The position numbers and the translations under genes were made by a program. The notes beneath the pieces were generated by a model. That model had not been told where the DNA came from, did not search any database, and saw nothing but the letters and a program-made list of their open reading frames with translations. 64,000 nucleotides of DNA from Hyaloscypha bicolor E. Lineage: Eukaryota > Ascomycota > Leotiomycetes > Helotiales > Hyaloscyphaceae. Below are positions 11,011 through 21,334 of this stretch, in pieces (positions within the stretch are counted from its first letter, which is position 1; each line of letters begins with the position of its first letter). The stretch lies in contig NW_020194693.1 in NCBI RefSeq assembly GCF_002865645.1, positions 1,178,001-1,242,000 on the forward strand, in the 5' to 3' direction.

Positions 11011-13162
11011 CTAACCCGTTCCCTCGTCTTTGATCAGCCCCGACATCTTCAACAACTCCCTGTCAGCCTCGATATCGCCCATCCCCATATTCACCGTCTT
11101 CCTTCTCTCCGCTTCCCTTGTCTCCCACAGCCAAGCCCTCCTATGCTCCTCGGCTACACTTGCATCACCAACGCCCCAAACCTCAATGGCATCAATCTCA
11201 AACCGATCCTGCCAATCCGCACCATTGCCAGATCTTGCCGTCGCCGGCAATCTCGAGGGCTGGAACGAGCTCCCGCTCGAGGTGATGTGCGTGAAGACCC
11301 CGAATTCGAGTGCATCGTCAATGTGCAGCGATACGGGCCCGAGGGGCACGTATTCGTCGCCGATCAGCGAGCTGCGGCGGGTTAGGCTCGGGCTGGAAGG
11401 GCCGGAAAAACTGCTCTCTGAGAAACTGCCAGAGCCGTAGGCGGTGTCACGCGCCGAGTAGTTGGTGATCGAGGACCGGCGGGTGCTGTTGGACTGCTGC
11501 GAAGCTGTCATGGAGCTGTAGGTTGGGAGGGGGGAGCCGAAGCCTAGACCCGAATAAAGTGAAGGAGGTTTGTTGAAGTACGTGTAGTTTTGATTGACGG
11601 AGGAGGCGGGGAACACGTCGTGGACGGGGGAGAGCTGGAAGAGGGTAGGTTTGTCATTTCCAAAGCTGGATTTGTTGCTTGCTTCCCAAGGGACGGGGAC
11701 GTAGGCGCCGTAGATGATGCGCTGGGTGTCTGGAGCGGATGCTGCTGTTGAGGCCGTCGCGGATTGAAGGGGTGGAGGGGAATCCACGCTGGAGGAGAGT
11801 CGACGGTGCGGGAGTTCGTCGAGGAATGCGCGCGCTTGGCTCTGCTTTGTGGTGGGGGAGAGGAGGGTGCCCGAGACGAGCAGGATGGAGGGTGCATGCC
11901 ACTTGAACACAGACTTCTCAAAGGAGCCCATGCTGTAGCCTTGGTTATGGCCGAGATAAAGCGGATGCAGGCGGTGAAAGATACTCTTGTCGGAGAAAAT
12001 GAAGGAGAGCTGGGAGAGCAAGTTGAGATCGAGGATGTCACCTTCCACAGGTAAAAGAGGCTCCGGTGTTGGAATTTGCACAGGTTGTATATGAGAGGCA
12101 ACCGTAGCATTTGGAACTTCGGGAGTAGATACCGGTGCAGCGTCTTCGGGAATGGAGGCCTTGCTCTTGCGGACATCGAAATCCTTTGGGAAGAGGAATT
12201 GCTCAAACAGAGGGTTAAAGCTATCGAACAGGTGAGGAAGGGTGTTTGCGATCACGGCGTCAAAGGCCTTGTATCCGATGCCAGAATTCTGCCCGACCCC
12301 AAAGGACGCCAGGATGCACTCGGAAGTGGCACGCAGACCTTCGAATCGCCTCTCGTGCAATTGAGTTGTGTACAATGACACGTTCTCCGCGCGTCCGATA
12401 GGGGCAATGAGAAGGAGGAGTTGGAGAAGCTTTAGAAAGCGTTCGCTTGGGATCGAGCCATGTTGGACATTAGCCTTCTCACCCTGCTTGTACACTTCTA
12501 GAGCATCTATCAGCTCAAAAGCATGGAATGCGAGCTCGTCTTCGTCGCCTCCACCTTCCTCCTGCTTTTGGTTCCCCATCGTCGAAGCTTCGGCTCTTGT
12601 ATCTTGGGCTTCACTCGCAAAAGCAGCCCCACCTGTTGTCTCCTCTGCAGGGTCCGTTTTCTTCGTGGTAGCAGTCGAAGCCTCTGGCTCAAACACTGCA
12701 CAAGCCCTCCATATCTCCCGTCTCCAAACCTCCTTCCCATTGTGCAGCACCTTCATATACCTGCCCGTCATCAAACACACTATCCTCAACAGCGCGTCGC
12801 CCGTCAACACCGCCGGCGCATGGCTTGGAAACGGAAAGGCGCCTACATAGCTGCACAAGTGATACAGCGCCGCTCCCGATCCCAAGGCGTCAGGCAGCTC
12901 AAGGAACTTGACAAGCGTGGCTTCTGGCCAGTATGTCACCCCACCCGACTGCTCCTCGGCCAGCGACTTGAACGTCTGCTTGAAGCAGCGGAGTTCGAAG
13001 GGCGAGAAGCATTTCTTGGCGAAGATGTTAGTGAGTCGGAGGGCGAGTTCCTCTTTATAAGTTCACACCATCATCAGGATCTTAGTTCTCATGAGGTTCT
13101 GCTCTACGATTCTGCATACCTGGAGAGGGCGGGTCGGCGGCGGTCGAATTGCCCTGGCCCAT
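11011..13162 (-). CDS. RTC5: Restriction of telomere capping protein 5 (TLDc domain)
   Basis: Two exons on the minus strand, 13162-13120 and 13052-11011, with a 67-nt intron (GTATGC to AAAG), encode 694 residues. The first exon supplies MGQGNSTAADPPSP, whose MG start resembles an N-myristoylation site. The joined frame continues into a conserved RTC5 N-terminal block (LRLTNIFAKKCFSPFEL). The TLDc domain spans about 350-660: LDLNLLSQLSFIF, the FEKSVFKWHAPSILLVSGT core, IIYGAYVPVPW, LFQLSP, HIDDALEFGVF and a final FEIDAIEVWGVG. Ser/Thr-rich low-complexity inserts interrupt the domain, as is common in filamentous fungi. Yeast Rtc5 is associated with the vacuole and V-ATPase; the old name comes from a telomere-capping screen. 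Length and domain order are normal. Confidence 0.9.
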
Positions 13163-13565
13163 GATTATAAGTGTACAGGTGTTGGAATGTTGTTTCTCTT
13201 ATTTCCTCGTCATCCGCAAGCATGTAGAGTTTGTAATCGAGAGAAGGCTGATAAGGATTCCGGATCTACTGTACCCCACGAGTTTACCCCGCAGTTACGT
13301 TAATCGGCCATGACAAAAGAAAAGCTATCGCTCTCCGGATAAGCGAGAAGTCACGTGCGGTGCTGCTTCGAATACGGATGAGGAATATCGGGAGGGAATA
13401 GCGGCGTTATTTCCAATTTAGAAGGAGTTTTCTTTGGGATGGTTTCTTTGCGCAGAATTTAATGTTCGGATCGTACGGGTGCTGAATCTTCAAAGGAGGG
13501 ATGACCGCTGTAAACTAGATGGAGGAAAAGGCTCAGAGGCCGTCGCGTGTCGATACTCTAGTACT
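13163..13565. promoter_or_regulatory. RTC5 upstream region
   Basis: 403 bp between the RTC5 start codon and a hAT-type element. It presumably holds the RTC5 promoter. No open frame with a recognisable motif, and no specific binding site that I can support. Confidence 0.35.
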
Positions 13566-14550
13566 CAGTGTGTCAAATGATTAGGTTTGATTTGATTAGA
13601 CCCCCTTACTCAAATCAAATCAAGTCAAAATCAAGCTAATCAAAGATGATTAATTAGATTTATCACGTGACTACGCATATAATTCTGGAGCTTTGGAAGC
13701 CGAGATAAGGCTAAAATAAGGTCTGGGCTAGCCGTATTCGGTATTGCTAAAGGCGCTCTTTACTAAAGCAGGCCTAGCGCTAATTAGTAAGAGAAGCCAA
13801 AGGCGCTAGAACCTCCTTGATTTCCAGTAATTTCTTGCCACTAATAAAAGAGCTATAATTAAACCCTTATAGTAATTAAGGAATAAGAAATAAGGAAAGA
13901 AGAAAAGAAGGAGGGAAAAGAGAAAGAGATTTCTAAAGAAGAAAACTATTAAGATAAGGTAATATTGCAATAGTAGTAAAGAGCTTGAATTGAGCTAAAG
14001 GCTATCTGCCAGGCTTAAGGAAGCACTGGCCATATGCTAAGTCACGTGTAATTGTGCCACGTGACCGGCACCACATAACAAAACCTGGAAACTAGTTTAT
14101 TATTTTAGATTTAGACTAATTTTATACTCTTATATATGTTTTGTGACTGCAGGAACAGAGCAATGGAACGAGGCTCAAAGATTAATGATTTCCTATATCT
14201 TGAGAATTTAAAGCTAAGGAGGAAGGAGTGAGGTGTGGCAGTGGATAAGTAGGTATGGCCAAGACTACTGAAACGCCGAGCTTTGGAAGCGAGCCTGGTT
14301 TGAACCATAGCTTGGAACCTTAGCTGAAACCAACCCCTTTGGCTGAAACCAACCATGTGACACCAGCCGTCATATGTTTTATAGATTTTATTTATATCTT
14401 ATTAATATAGCTATTAGTTATTTAATAATATTTAAAAATACCTAAGAAAATATACTTTTATATTATTACGTAATAATTATAATAAAAATAAAGCCAATTA
14501 AATCATACTTAATTCTAATTAATTAGCCTTGATTATTTTTTGATACACTG
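13566..14550. mobile_element. hAT-type non-autonomous element carrying a nested MITE
   Basis: The ends begin CAGTGTGTCAAATGATTA (13566) and, on the other strand at 14550, CAGTGTATCAAAAAATAATC, which match apart from RIP-like changes. The flanking 8-mers CTAGTACT (13558-13565) and CTCGTGCT (14551-14558) agree at 6 of 8 positions, an aged 8-bp target duplication. The ends are the same as those of the element at 43723-44355, which has a perfect duplication. No transposase frame. A 233-bp element of another family sits inside (14142-14374). The interior stretch at about 13954-14048 recurs at about 55661-55749. Confidence 0.75.
14142..14374 (-). mobile_element. TGTGACGGC-type MITE, copy A, nested
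   Basis: 233 bp with short inverted ends (TGTGACTGC ... GCCGTCATA) flanked by a 5-bp duplication TGTTT (14137-14141 and 14375-14379). A near-identical copy lies inverted at 57192-57436 with a different 5-bp duplication (GATAC). There is no coding capacity; the 81-codon frame across it is not conserved as a protein. Confidence 0.8.
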
Positions 14551-14736
14551 CTCGTGCTCTCGTGGCCCTTCTAGGCACATTTGGAAGGGAAGTTTTCTTA
14601 ATAATCGGATGGGTATTTGGATTTTTCGAGGTGTTTAAACAAGCGATTATTCGGATTTTACATAGGGCTATTCTATTCTGGTGATTGGTTCACCTCTTAG
14701 GCAGCACTAAGCATGCCTCTGATCGGTGACCAAATA

Positions 14737-15180
14737 CGAAGATTGCGGCATAAAGTGACGGGATTACAGGGCATTTGTACCGCAAGTCCACTTTCAGGCC
14801 ACTTTCTACTACACTCACCCACTAAAGTCCCCTATATTTCCAGGCTACTCCCCTATAAGCACGCTATAAACTATAAACAAGGGGTACCACACCTTTAGAA
14901 GGCATATCCCCTGTACTTACAGGGGCGGACTCGCTAAAGGGTCCTATAATAGCTCTCTCACAGCGCCCGAGCGCTACGGTTGCTCCCCCAGCAACACCTT
15001 AACCCTTGAAGATTTTCCACCACCTTGGAAATGTCTCACAGCCCTTGTTTTAGGGGTTCAGGCCTAGAGTTACAAGGCTTATAGCAGGCGCAGTACCTTA
15101 AGCCACACCCTGGAGTCCGCTAACACCCCTATGCGAACGTAAATGCCCTGTAATCCCGTCACTTTATGCCGCAATCTTCG
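14737..15180. mobile_element. 444-bp Tc1/mariner-like MITE with perfect 40-bp inverted repeats
   Basis: Positions 14737-14776 (starting CGAAGATTGCGGCATAAAGT) are the exact reverse complement of 15141-15180. A TA flanks each end (14735-14736 and 15181-15182). The interior is pyrimidine- and Gly-codon-rich but non-coding. Perfect ends and normal GC suggest a recent insertion that escaped RIP. It ends 239 bp before the first exon of the large NLR locus. Confidence 0.85.
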
Positions 15181-15418
15181 TAGGAAACCATATCCGAGGG
15201 TTGGTGCGAGCAATAGTAAATCTTCCCTCATATTTTCGTTCTCGCAGATAACGGCTCCAACTTTGCATTGTCATCTGTACGTTAACCTCCTGCCTTATTT
15301 AGATTCCCGAGTATATAGCACATGCCGCTGCGCCTGTAACACTACTCAATCGATGATAGCCTTGCATCGCTGACGCATAAGTTGCCATGAGGCTGGGTGA
15401 CACGGCCTCGGCTTCGAG

Positions 15419-16624
15419 ATGGACCCTCCTTTTATCCAGCTGTCACAAACTCAATCTCATATCTCGAATAGCTCATCTTCGACAGAGGAGTCTGACTCAA
15501 AAAGTGTGAGTGGCAGAGCACTCAATTAAACTCGGTTGGGCATTATATGTACTCACATGAATATATCAGAGCGCGCCATCATCTGCATCTTCTACCAGTC
15601 CATCGCCAGGTCTCAGCACGCACAACACGAAAAGGGCAAACTATCACGTGAAAGATATTTCAGAGTTTGCCAGGACAGTTGAAATAGTAAGGCCAGTTTG
15701 TAGGATGATCCGAGAAGTTGCAAGGTTAACGCTGCTCTAGTCTGCGAATAGAGCATTTCCAAACCGCGGACTCACTAGGTACAGGCGCATTGAAGTGCTA
15801 TTACTCAGATGGGAGGAAGACGAGTTGCAAGTTGAGTGGGAACTTAATGATCTTGCCAAAGTCTTCAGAGCTTATAAATTCAATACCGAGACATGGCTGA
15901 TTCCAACTGAATCTCCCTATATGAAAATGATGGGCAAAGCATTGCAATTCGTAGGAGACTACCAGAGCGAGGACACTCTCCTTATTGTCTATTACGGCGG
16001 GCATGCGAAAATCAATGAAGCAAGGCAGTCCACGTGGTCTTGGTAAGCTTGAAGTTTATTCAATTTTTCCCTATACAGAGCCCCGTAATAGATACAGGCA
16101 CTATTCAGCCTTTCCCTCTCAATCGGTGCTCGGGAAGATCGAATCTTGCTAAGCTATAGCATAGTACTCGTGATCTTGCCCACAGCTCCTTTGAATGGAA
16201 TGGATGCCAGGCATTATTCGAGCAATTAAAGTCAGATACGCTTCTCCTCTTAGATTATTGCGCAGCTGCAGCTACAGCCGCCACTGTACCATGCCGCACG
16301 AATTCGATAACGGAGATTATTGCTGCGTGCGGATGGGAGACGTAGGCCCCTGAACCAGGTCTGCATTCTTTCACTAATACTCTTATCGAAGTGCTTGAGG
16401 ACTGGATTGAACACAAGTGCTTTTCGGCTGCAATGCTCCACTGCGAAGTTCTTTCGATTCTGAAGCAACCTCGGCCAAGGAGAAACAGGGAAATCAGCAA
16501 GAATCCAGTCTATATTATTAGCACATCAAATCCAAAAACATGCAGCATTGAGTTAGGTCGTCGGTCTGCTCTCACTTCCCTCGTCGGAGAAACGATGCAA
16601 ACCATTGACTCTACTTCTTCATAA
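15419..16624 (+). pseudogene. Caspase-like (C14-type) N-terminal part of a fungal NLR, broken by nonsense codons
   Basis: Exons 15419-15505 and 15570-15686 and the one starting at 15741 join in frame (introns of 64 and 54 nt) and lead into VLLLRWEEDELQVEWELND, then LLIVYYGGHA (the His motif of caspase-like folds). From about 16190 the text continues with SFEWNGCQALFE, then LLLLDYCAAAA, which keeps the catalytic Asp-x-Cys position, then IIAACGWET. Next comes an in-frame TAG (16343-16345) where relatives have Trp, by recollection. After it come FTNTLIEVLEDWI and VYIISTSNPKTCSIELGRR, then a TAA at 16622-16624 where Gln (CAA) would fit. Both changes are C-to-T transitions in CpA context, the RIP signature. 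The stretch 16027-16189 also contains stops and I could not resolve it. The same frame continues into the downstream ORF, so this was probably one gene. Confidence 0.75.
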
Positions 16625-16648
16625 AATCAGCCCCAGGTCTCCTCTTCG

Positions 16649-19600
16649 ATGGAAACAGACGCGGCTGGCTCTAAAGGCGGTATTGTGCATTCCATTGCAG
16701 GTAACGATCATAGTTTCGATCTTTCTTCCCTTCTTGCGACACTTCCAGACAAGACTTTTCTCCACCCTCACGTTATAATGTCAGTCGCGTTGGAAGAGGA
16801 CCAAGTTTTGAACTTAGACAGCTTTCAAAACTGGATGAGGCTTTTCCCTGCGCTGGCTAAATACGCAAAGATTGAAGGTGTGTATCACAGCCATTCAACC
16901 CTAGTACTTGTTTCGGTGCCTGCCATTATTTGGAATATGTTGCCAGAGGATCCAGCTTTCAATTTCGTCAGTTATGCAAGGTCCGCGAACCTCTTGGAGC
17001 CCTGTCCCCCACTGGTTCAATTATCAAACGACACCTCCACATCCTGGGCTCAAGATGACAACTCCTCATTGGGCTCTTGGGATTCCTTTGAAACGGTAGT
17101 CCCTGGGAGGACCTCTATTCTCAAAAGTGCATTTATAGCTAAATACTTCGCTCGTGAAGGCGAAAAAGCACATACGCCACCACCTCCACCACCACCAAGA
17201 AGGTTTTCCTATCTGGGAAAAGCGTTGGACCATCCGGAAAATTATGCTAAGATAGACCAATACGGGCCCCTAGGTCTCAACACCCTCTTCGATCCATCTA
17301 AACCTGCTATAGCAGACTTGGTATTCGTTCATGGTCTTGGAGGAGGTTCAAAGAAAACGTGGATGAAGGAGAACAACCCCTCGTCATTTTGGCCCCAAGA
17401 ATGGCTTCCAAAAGATGATAGCTTCCAGAACGTCCGAATCCATAGTTTTGGCTACAACTCAAACTGGAGGAACAAGGAGAATGTTCTCACGATACAAGAC
17501 TTTGCAAAAGCACTGCTGGCCGATATCCAAAATTGCCCTCGGATTCCAAGAGGATCTCACGTAAGTCACAGTTTTCAATCTATATTAACCATCAACGACG
17601 AGTTCTCCAGATATTGCCAGCATCTCAAGATCTATTCTTGCTACGAAACACTCCCGGCATCATTAGGTCTCACAAGGACCATTGTAGTTGAGAAAGACCA
17701 GGCTGTACTGGGCTGTGCTAATGAAAGGTCTACATTCTTAAACACTGACCATCGCAGAATGTGCGAGTTCGAAGCGATTTCCGACCCGAATTATCAAACC
17801 GTCCGTGATGTTTTAGCATCCGCCGTTGCTGATTTATACAATCACGATGCTCGCTGGCGGCAAGAGCTGAAAGAATGCCAACAGAGTCGTCTTGATGAAG
17901 TCCTTGGTGTAACAACAGCCGTCGAACATGATTTTATAGAGATCGATCGCCTACGCACGCCAGGTACCTGCCAGTGGCTGATAGAAAAGCAAAGCTTTCG
18001 GGAGTGGCAAGACTGCCCTAAGGGCACGCAAATTTACTGGATGAATGCAAGACCAGCTACTGGCAAGACTGTCCTCAGCGGAAAAGTAATCGCTCATCTC
18101 AAAAGCGTTGGGTTAGATTGCAGCTATCACTTTTTCAAGAACGGCAACAAGTCCAACAGGTCAGCCATCAGGTCATTCCTTCTTTCAATGGCCTGGCAAA
18201 TGAGTCGAGCGAGTCCTGAGGTCCTATCCAAAGTTCTCGGAATCTGCGAAAAATATGATCAACTAAGCAAGGCGGATTATCAAATCCTTTGGCGTAAATT
18301 ATTTCTGGGCGGTATCTTGTGGACCCGGTCTCAAGCCCCACGCTATTGGGTTATTGATGCCTTGGATGAATGCATGTCAGGGAATGAGCTGCTTCGTGTG
18401 CTTTTGAAAATTCCAGAGGGAGCAAATCTACGCATCTTTGTTACGTCTAGAAAAAAGATCGAACTGAAAGGGATACCTTTCTCACCGAGTTTGAACATCA
18501 AGTCAGAAGAAATCTTAGTGGAGGATACAAGGTCTGACATAAAACTCTACCTTGATGCAAATTTTGATCAACTTCCTGTATCAGATCAGCAAACTCGGCA
18601 AGACTTGGTGGCTCTGATACTGGAGAAATCCGACGGTTGCTTTCTGTGGGTTAGCTTGGTTCTGCGGGAACTGCGTATGGTTCATACCATCTCCGATGTT
18701 CAAGAGGTCCTTGCAGCCGTTCCTACAGACATGGGTGTCCTATATTCTCGCATATTGGACACATTATCTGAAACTCGACGTGGTGAGGAGCTCGTCAAAT
18801 CTGTCTTAAGGTGGACTGTGTGCTCTGCCCGGCCCCTCAAAACAGATGAACTTTCCCACGCTCTTCAATTCGACCTCAACGACAACATTAATGCCGTCGA
18901 GAGTGTGATATCTATGTGCGGGCAGCTAGTCTTTATTGACTCGCAGTCTCGAGTGCGAATAGTTCACCAAACTGCACGGCAGTTTCTCCTTCGCCCGGAT
19001 ATTGATTCAGTGTTTGCGATTAACAAGGAGTTCGCCCATACTAGGATCCTCCTAGCTTGCATGAAATATCTGACCAGCGATGAGATAAGAGGGCCATCTG
19101 CGCGCAAGAGATCTGGTTCCAAAAGCCTCCTGGAGCTCTGTTCATTTGCAGAGTATGCCTGTACAATGTTCTTCCAGCACTTGAGCTTCGCATCTTCGGC
19201 GGATGATCAAATCGCGTTAATACTGGCACGGTTCTTGTCCTCTACCAACGTCCTAATGTGGATAACATATGTCGCTGCTCAACAGTCCAACCTTAATTTA
19301 CTGATTGAAACTGCAAAGGCCTTGAAACAATACTTCCAAAGGAGAAGCAAGCATCAGAGCTCATTTGGCAAAGAATTCGTGATAATTGATGCTTGGTCAA
19401 CAGATCTAGTGTGTCTCGTCTCTCATTTTGGGACATGCTTATTAGCTTCGCCATCCTCGATCTTTACGCTCATTCCACCCCTCTGTCCAGCGGATTCAGC
19501 CTTGAGAAAGCAGTTTGGGTCGACTGGACGCGGGATTTCCATACTTGGACTATCAGCAAGAGCCTGGGGTGATTGTCTCTCTACTGTTATCGAGCCCCAT

Positions 19601-21334
19601 GATCAATACGCCGCCCTTGCGGTTTCCAAAACGCAATTCGCTATCGGTATGGCAAGTGGGAAGATAACAATCTATGACCAGACCACTTGCCAACAACTAA
19701 GGACTTTAAAACATCAAGAGGCTGTGGGGGTATTGAAATTTGACAATGCGGCTGGTACACTTGTGTCTGCAGGCACCAGTTTTGTCCATGTGTGGGACGT
19801 GACCTCAGGAAAGAAGCTTTGGGGTTTCAACATCTCCGACCAATGCTTGCCGCTAGAGTTCGCAGACCAAGATCGACTACTGCTAGGTGCCTTGGGCAAT
19901 AATTGTGTCACGATCTGGGACATGACCACGGGAATTGTAAGAGAGATCGCAGGCTGGACAGAAGATCTTATCACACTCGCTTACGCATCCCTACGACCAA
20001 TTTCCGCCAAATTCTGCCCAGACGCTACTTTGCTCGCTGTGCTGTATACGGGAGAAGATATCGTTCTCTGGGATTTGGAGCTCGACGGAGAATATACCAT
20101 TTTCAGTCGAGGCGCTGGAGCCGAGGTCATCTGCGTTGCCTTTAGCAACGCTAACAACAAGTATTTCGTTGCCTCTTACAGGGATGGCGATCTGGTGTTG
20201 TTTGATAGGTCAGAGTTCCAAATTGTCAGGAGAATACTTGCCAATGCACAAGTCATGACTTGCTCCCCGGACGGGCGGACTTTAGCTTGCGGTGATCTCC
20301 ATGGAAATATATCAATATTCGACTTTGAAGGACTCGAGCTCTTGTATAGAATACGCACAGACGGATGCATACAACGGCTGGAGTTTAGCGGTGATGGTCG
20401 ATGCCTCCTTGACATGCGCGAACGGCAGTGCCATATCTGGAGCCCGGAGGTCTTTTTAAGACCTGACCTTTCTGCTGAGGACAGTGGTTATGCGTCGGTG
20501 TCATTGGCCCCGGCCCAGGAAGTCAAATGCGCGGAGTATGGTAGTCCTGCAAATATCACCTCTATTGCAATTTACGGCGACCGTGAGCACATCTTTGTTG
20601 GGAAAGGAGATGGTTCAGTCTCCTTGTTCGATGCAAATTGCGGGAAGCAGCTTCGAACGTTATTCAGTCTTGGGCGTGTCATCAGCCTTCACTTTGACAA
20701 TGCAAGCGACACATTGATCAGCCTGGACGATTCCGGTCGCGTCATGATTCATCATTGCACCGACTTTGCGGAAACCTCGGAAGAGTTGAAGCCGTCCTTC
20801 GATCAGGAATTCTCGGAGGCCATTCGTCAGGTGCTTGGCAATATTGGCCACACTCGACTACTTGTGTCTTCGAGCTTAAAAGATATGCTGTGGACAATAT
20901 CTAGCAATGGCAACTTGATCACAAAGACAATCGAATGGAAGAACCGAGAGTCATTTAGATGGGCCAGCCACCCTTCTCAGCAGGACAAATTGGTTCTACT
21001 TATCGGCAGCGTTCTCCATTTCTACGAATGGTCCACCTTGAACCGACTGACTGGGCCACAAGGGATACCACTGGAGCTTACCAGGCCTCCCGCTGTTAAC
21101 ATTAAGGCTATCATGCTATGTTTTGGAGATAATTTCTTTGCAACACTATTTAGCGACGTCACAGCGCCGCACTGTAACCTCAGAGGGTTCCTTTGGGATA
21201 CCTCAGATTTCCCCGAAGATTTGACATCTCCGTTTCAGACTCAACCATACTGCATTCTTGATGAAGGAGTTCGACATCTCATTGGCTATTATGGCCGAAA
21301 TCTCGTGTACCTGACGCATGACGGATGGATCTAG
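16649..21334 (+). CDS. NACHT-WD40 NLR core with truncated alpha/beta-hydrolase domain
   Basis: A 1561-codon open frame without introns. Residues 1-110 finish the caspase-like module (SVALEEDQVLNLDSF, KYAKIEGVYHSHSTL). A proline run lies at about 175-184. Residues about 222-300 begin a SesB-like alpha/beta hydrolase (LVFVHGLGGGSKKTW, FGYNSNW), but the text then jumps to INDEF and YETLPASLGL; the GHSMGG nucleophile block expected between them is missing. The NACHT follows: Walker A-like ARPATGKT (about 467-475, first Gly lost) and Walker B WVIDALDE (about 566-574). Degenerate WD40-like repeats fill about 985-1540 (HVWDVTSGK, TIWDMTTG, VLWDLEL). It ends at a TAG (21332-21334). Homologous text (RHFFLPADWLCANGEL, then ELAVIKRGL after a one-base shift near 21433) continues to 21516, so the natural C terminus is also cut. 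It may still be translated from 16649, but I consider the locus decaying. Confidence 0.7.
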   Translation: METDAAGSKGGIVHSIAGNDHSFDLSSLLATLPDKTFLHPHVIMSVALEEDQVLNLDSFQNWMRLFPALAKYAKIEGVYHSHSTLVLVSVPAIIWNMLPEDPAFNFVSYARSANLLEPCPPLVQLSNDTSTSWAQDDNSSLGSWDSFETVVPGRTSILKSAFIAKYFAREGEKAHTPPPPPPPRRFSYLGKALDHPENYAKIDQYGPLGLNTLFDPSKPAIADLVFVHGLGGGSKKTWMKENNPSSFWPQEWLPKDDSFQNVRIHSFGYNSNWRNKENVLTIQDFAKALLADIQNCPRIPRGSHVSHSFQSILTINDEFSRYCQHLKIYSCYETLPASLGLTRTIVVEKDQAVLGCANERSTFLNTDHRRMCEFEAISDPNYQTVRDVLASAVADLYNHDARWRQELKECQQSRLDEVLGVTTAVEHDFIEIDRLRTPGTCQWLIEKQSFREWQDCPKGTQIYWMNARPATGKTVLSGKVIAHLKSVGLDCSYHFFKNGNKSNRSAIRSFLLSMAWQMSRASPEVLSKVLGICEKYDQLSKADYQILWRKLFLGGILWTRSQAPRYWVIDALDECMSGNELLRVLLKIPEGANLRIFVTSRKKIELKGIPFSPSLNIKSEEILVEDTRSDIKLYLDANFDQLPVSDQQTRQDLVALILEKSDGCFLWVSLVLRELRMVHTISDVQEVLAAVPTDMGVLYSRILDTLSETRRGEELVKSVLRWTVCSARPLKTDELSHALQFDLNDNINAVESVISMCGQLVFIDSQSRVRIVHQTARQFLLRPDIDSVFAINKEFAHTRILLACMKYLTSDEIRGPSARKRSGSKSLLELCSFAEYACTMFFQHLSFASSADDQIALILARFLSSTNVLMWITYVAAQQSNLNLLIETAKALKQYFQRRSKHQSSFGKEFVIIDAWSTDLVCLVSHFGTCLLASPSSIFTLIPPLCPADSALRKQFGSTGRGISILGLSARAWGDCLSTVIEPHDQYAALAVSKTQFAIGMASGKITIYDQTTCQQLRTLKHQEAVGVLKFDNAAGTLVSAGTSFVHVWDVTSGKKLWGFNISDQCLPLEFADQDRLLLGALGNNCVTIWDMTTGIVREIAGWTEDLITLAYASLRPISAKFCPDATLLAVLYTGEDIVLWDLELDGEYTIFSRGAGAEVICVAFSNANNKYFVASYRDGDLVLFDRSEFQIVRRILANAQVMTCSPDGRTLACGDLHGNISIFDFEGLELLYRIRTDGCIQRLEFSGDGRCLLDMRERQCHIWSPEVFLRPDLSAEDSGYASVSLAPAQEVKCAEYGSPANITSIAIYGDREHIFVGKGDGSVSLFDANCGKQLRTLFSLGRVISLHFDNASDTLISLDDSGRVMIHHCTDFAETSEELKPSFDQEFSEAIRQVLGNIGHTRLLVSSSLKDMLWTISSNGNLITKTIEWKNRESFRWASHPSQQDKLVLLIGSVLHFYEWSTLNRLTGPQGIPLELTRPPAVNIKAIMLCFGDNFFATLFSDVTAPHCNLRGFLWDTSDFPEDLTSPFQTQPYCILDEGVRHLIGYYGRNLVYLTHDGWI

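Noticed and set aside
11544..12206. 220-codon minus-strand Ser/Pro-rich ORF inside RTC5
   Set aside because: Out-of-frame shadow of the Ser-rich TLDc inserts of RTC5.
14111..14356. 81-codon minus-strand ORF
   Set aside because: It spans a MITE copy; the sister copy at 57192 does not keep the frame.
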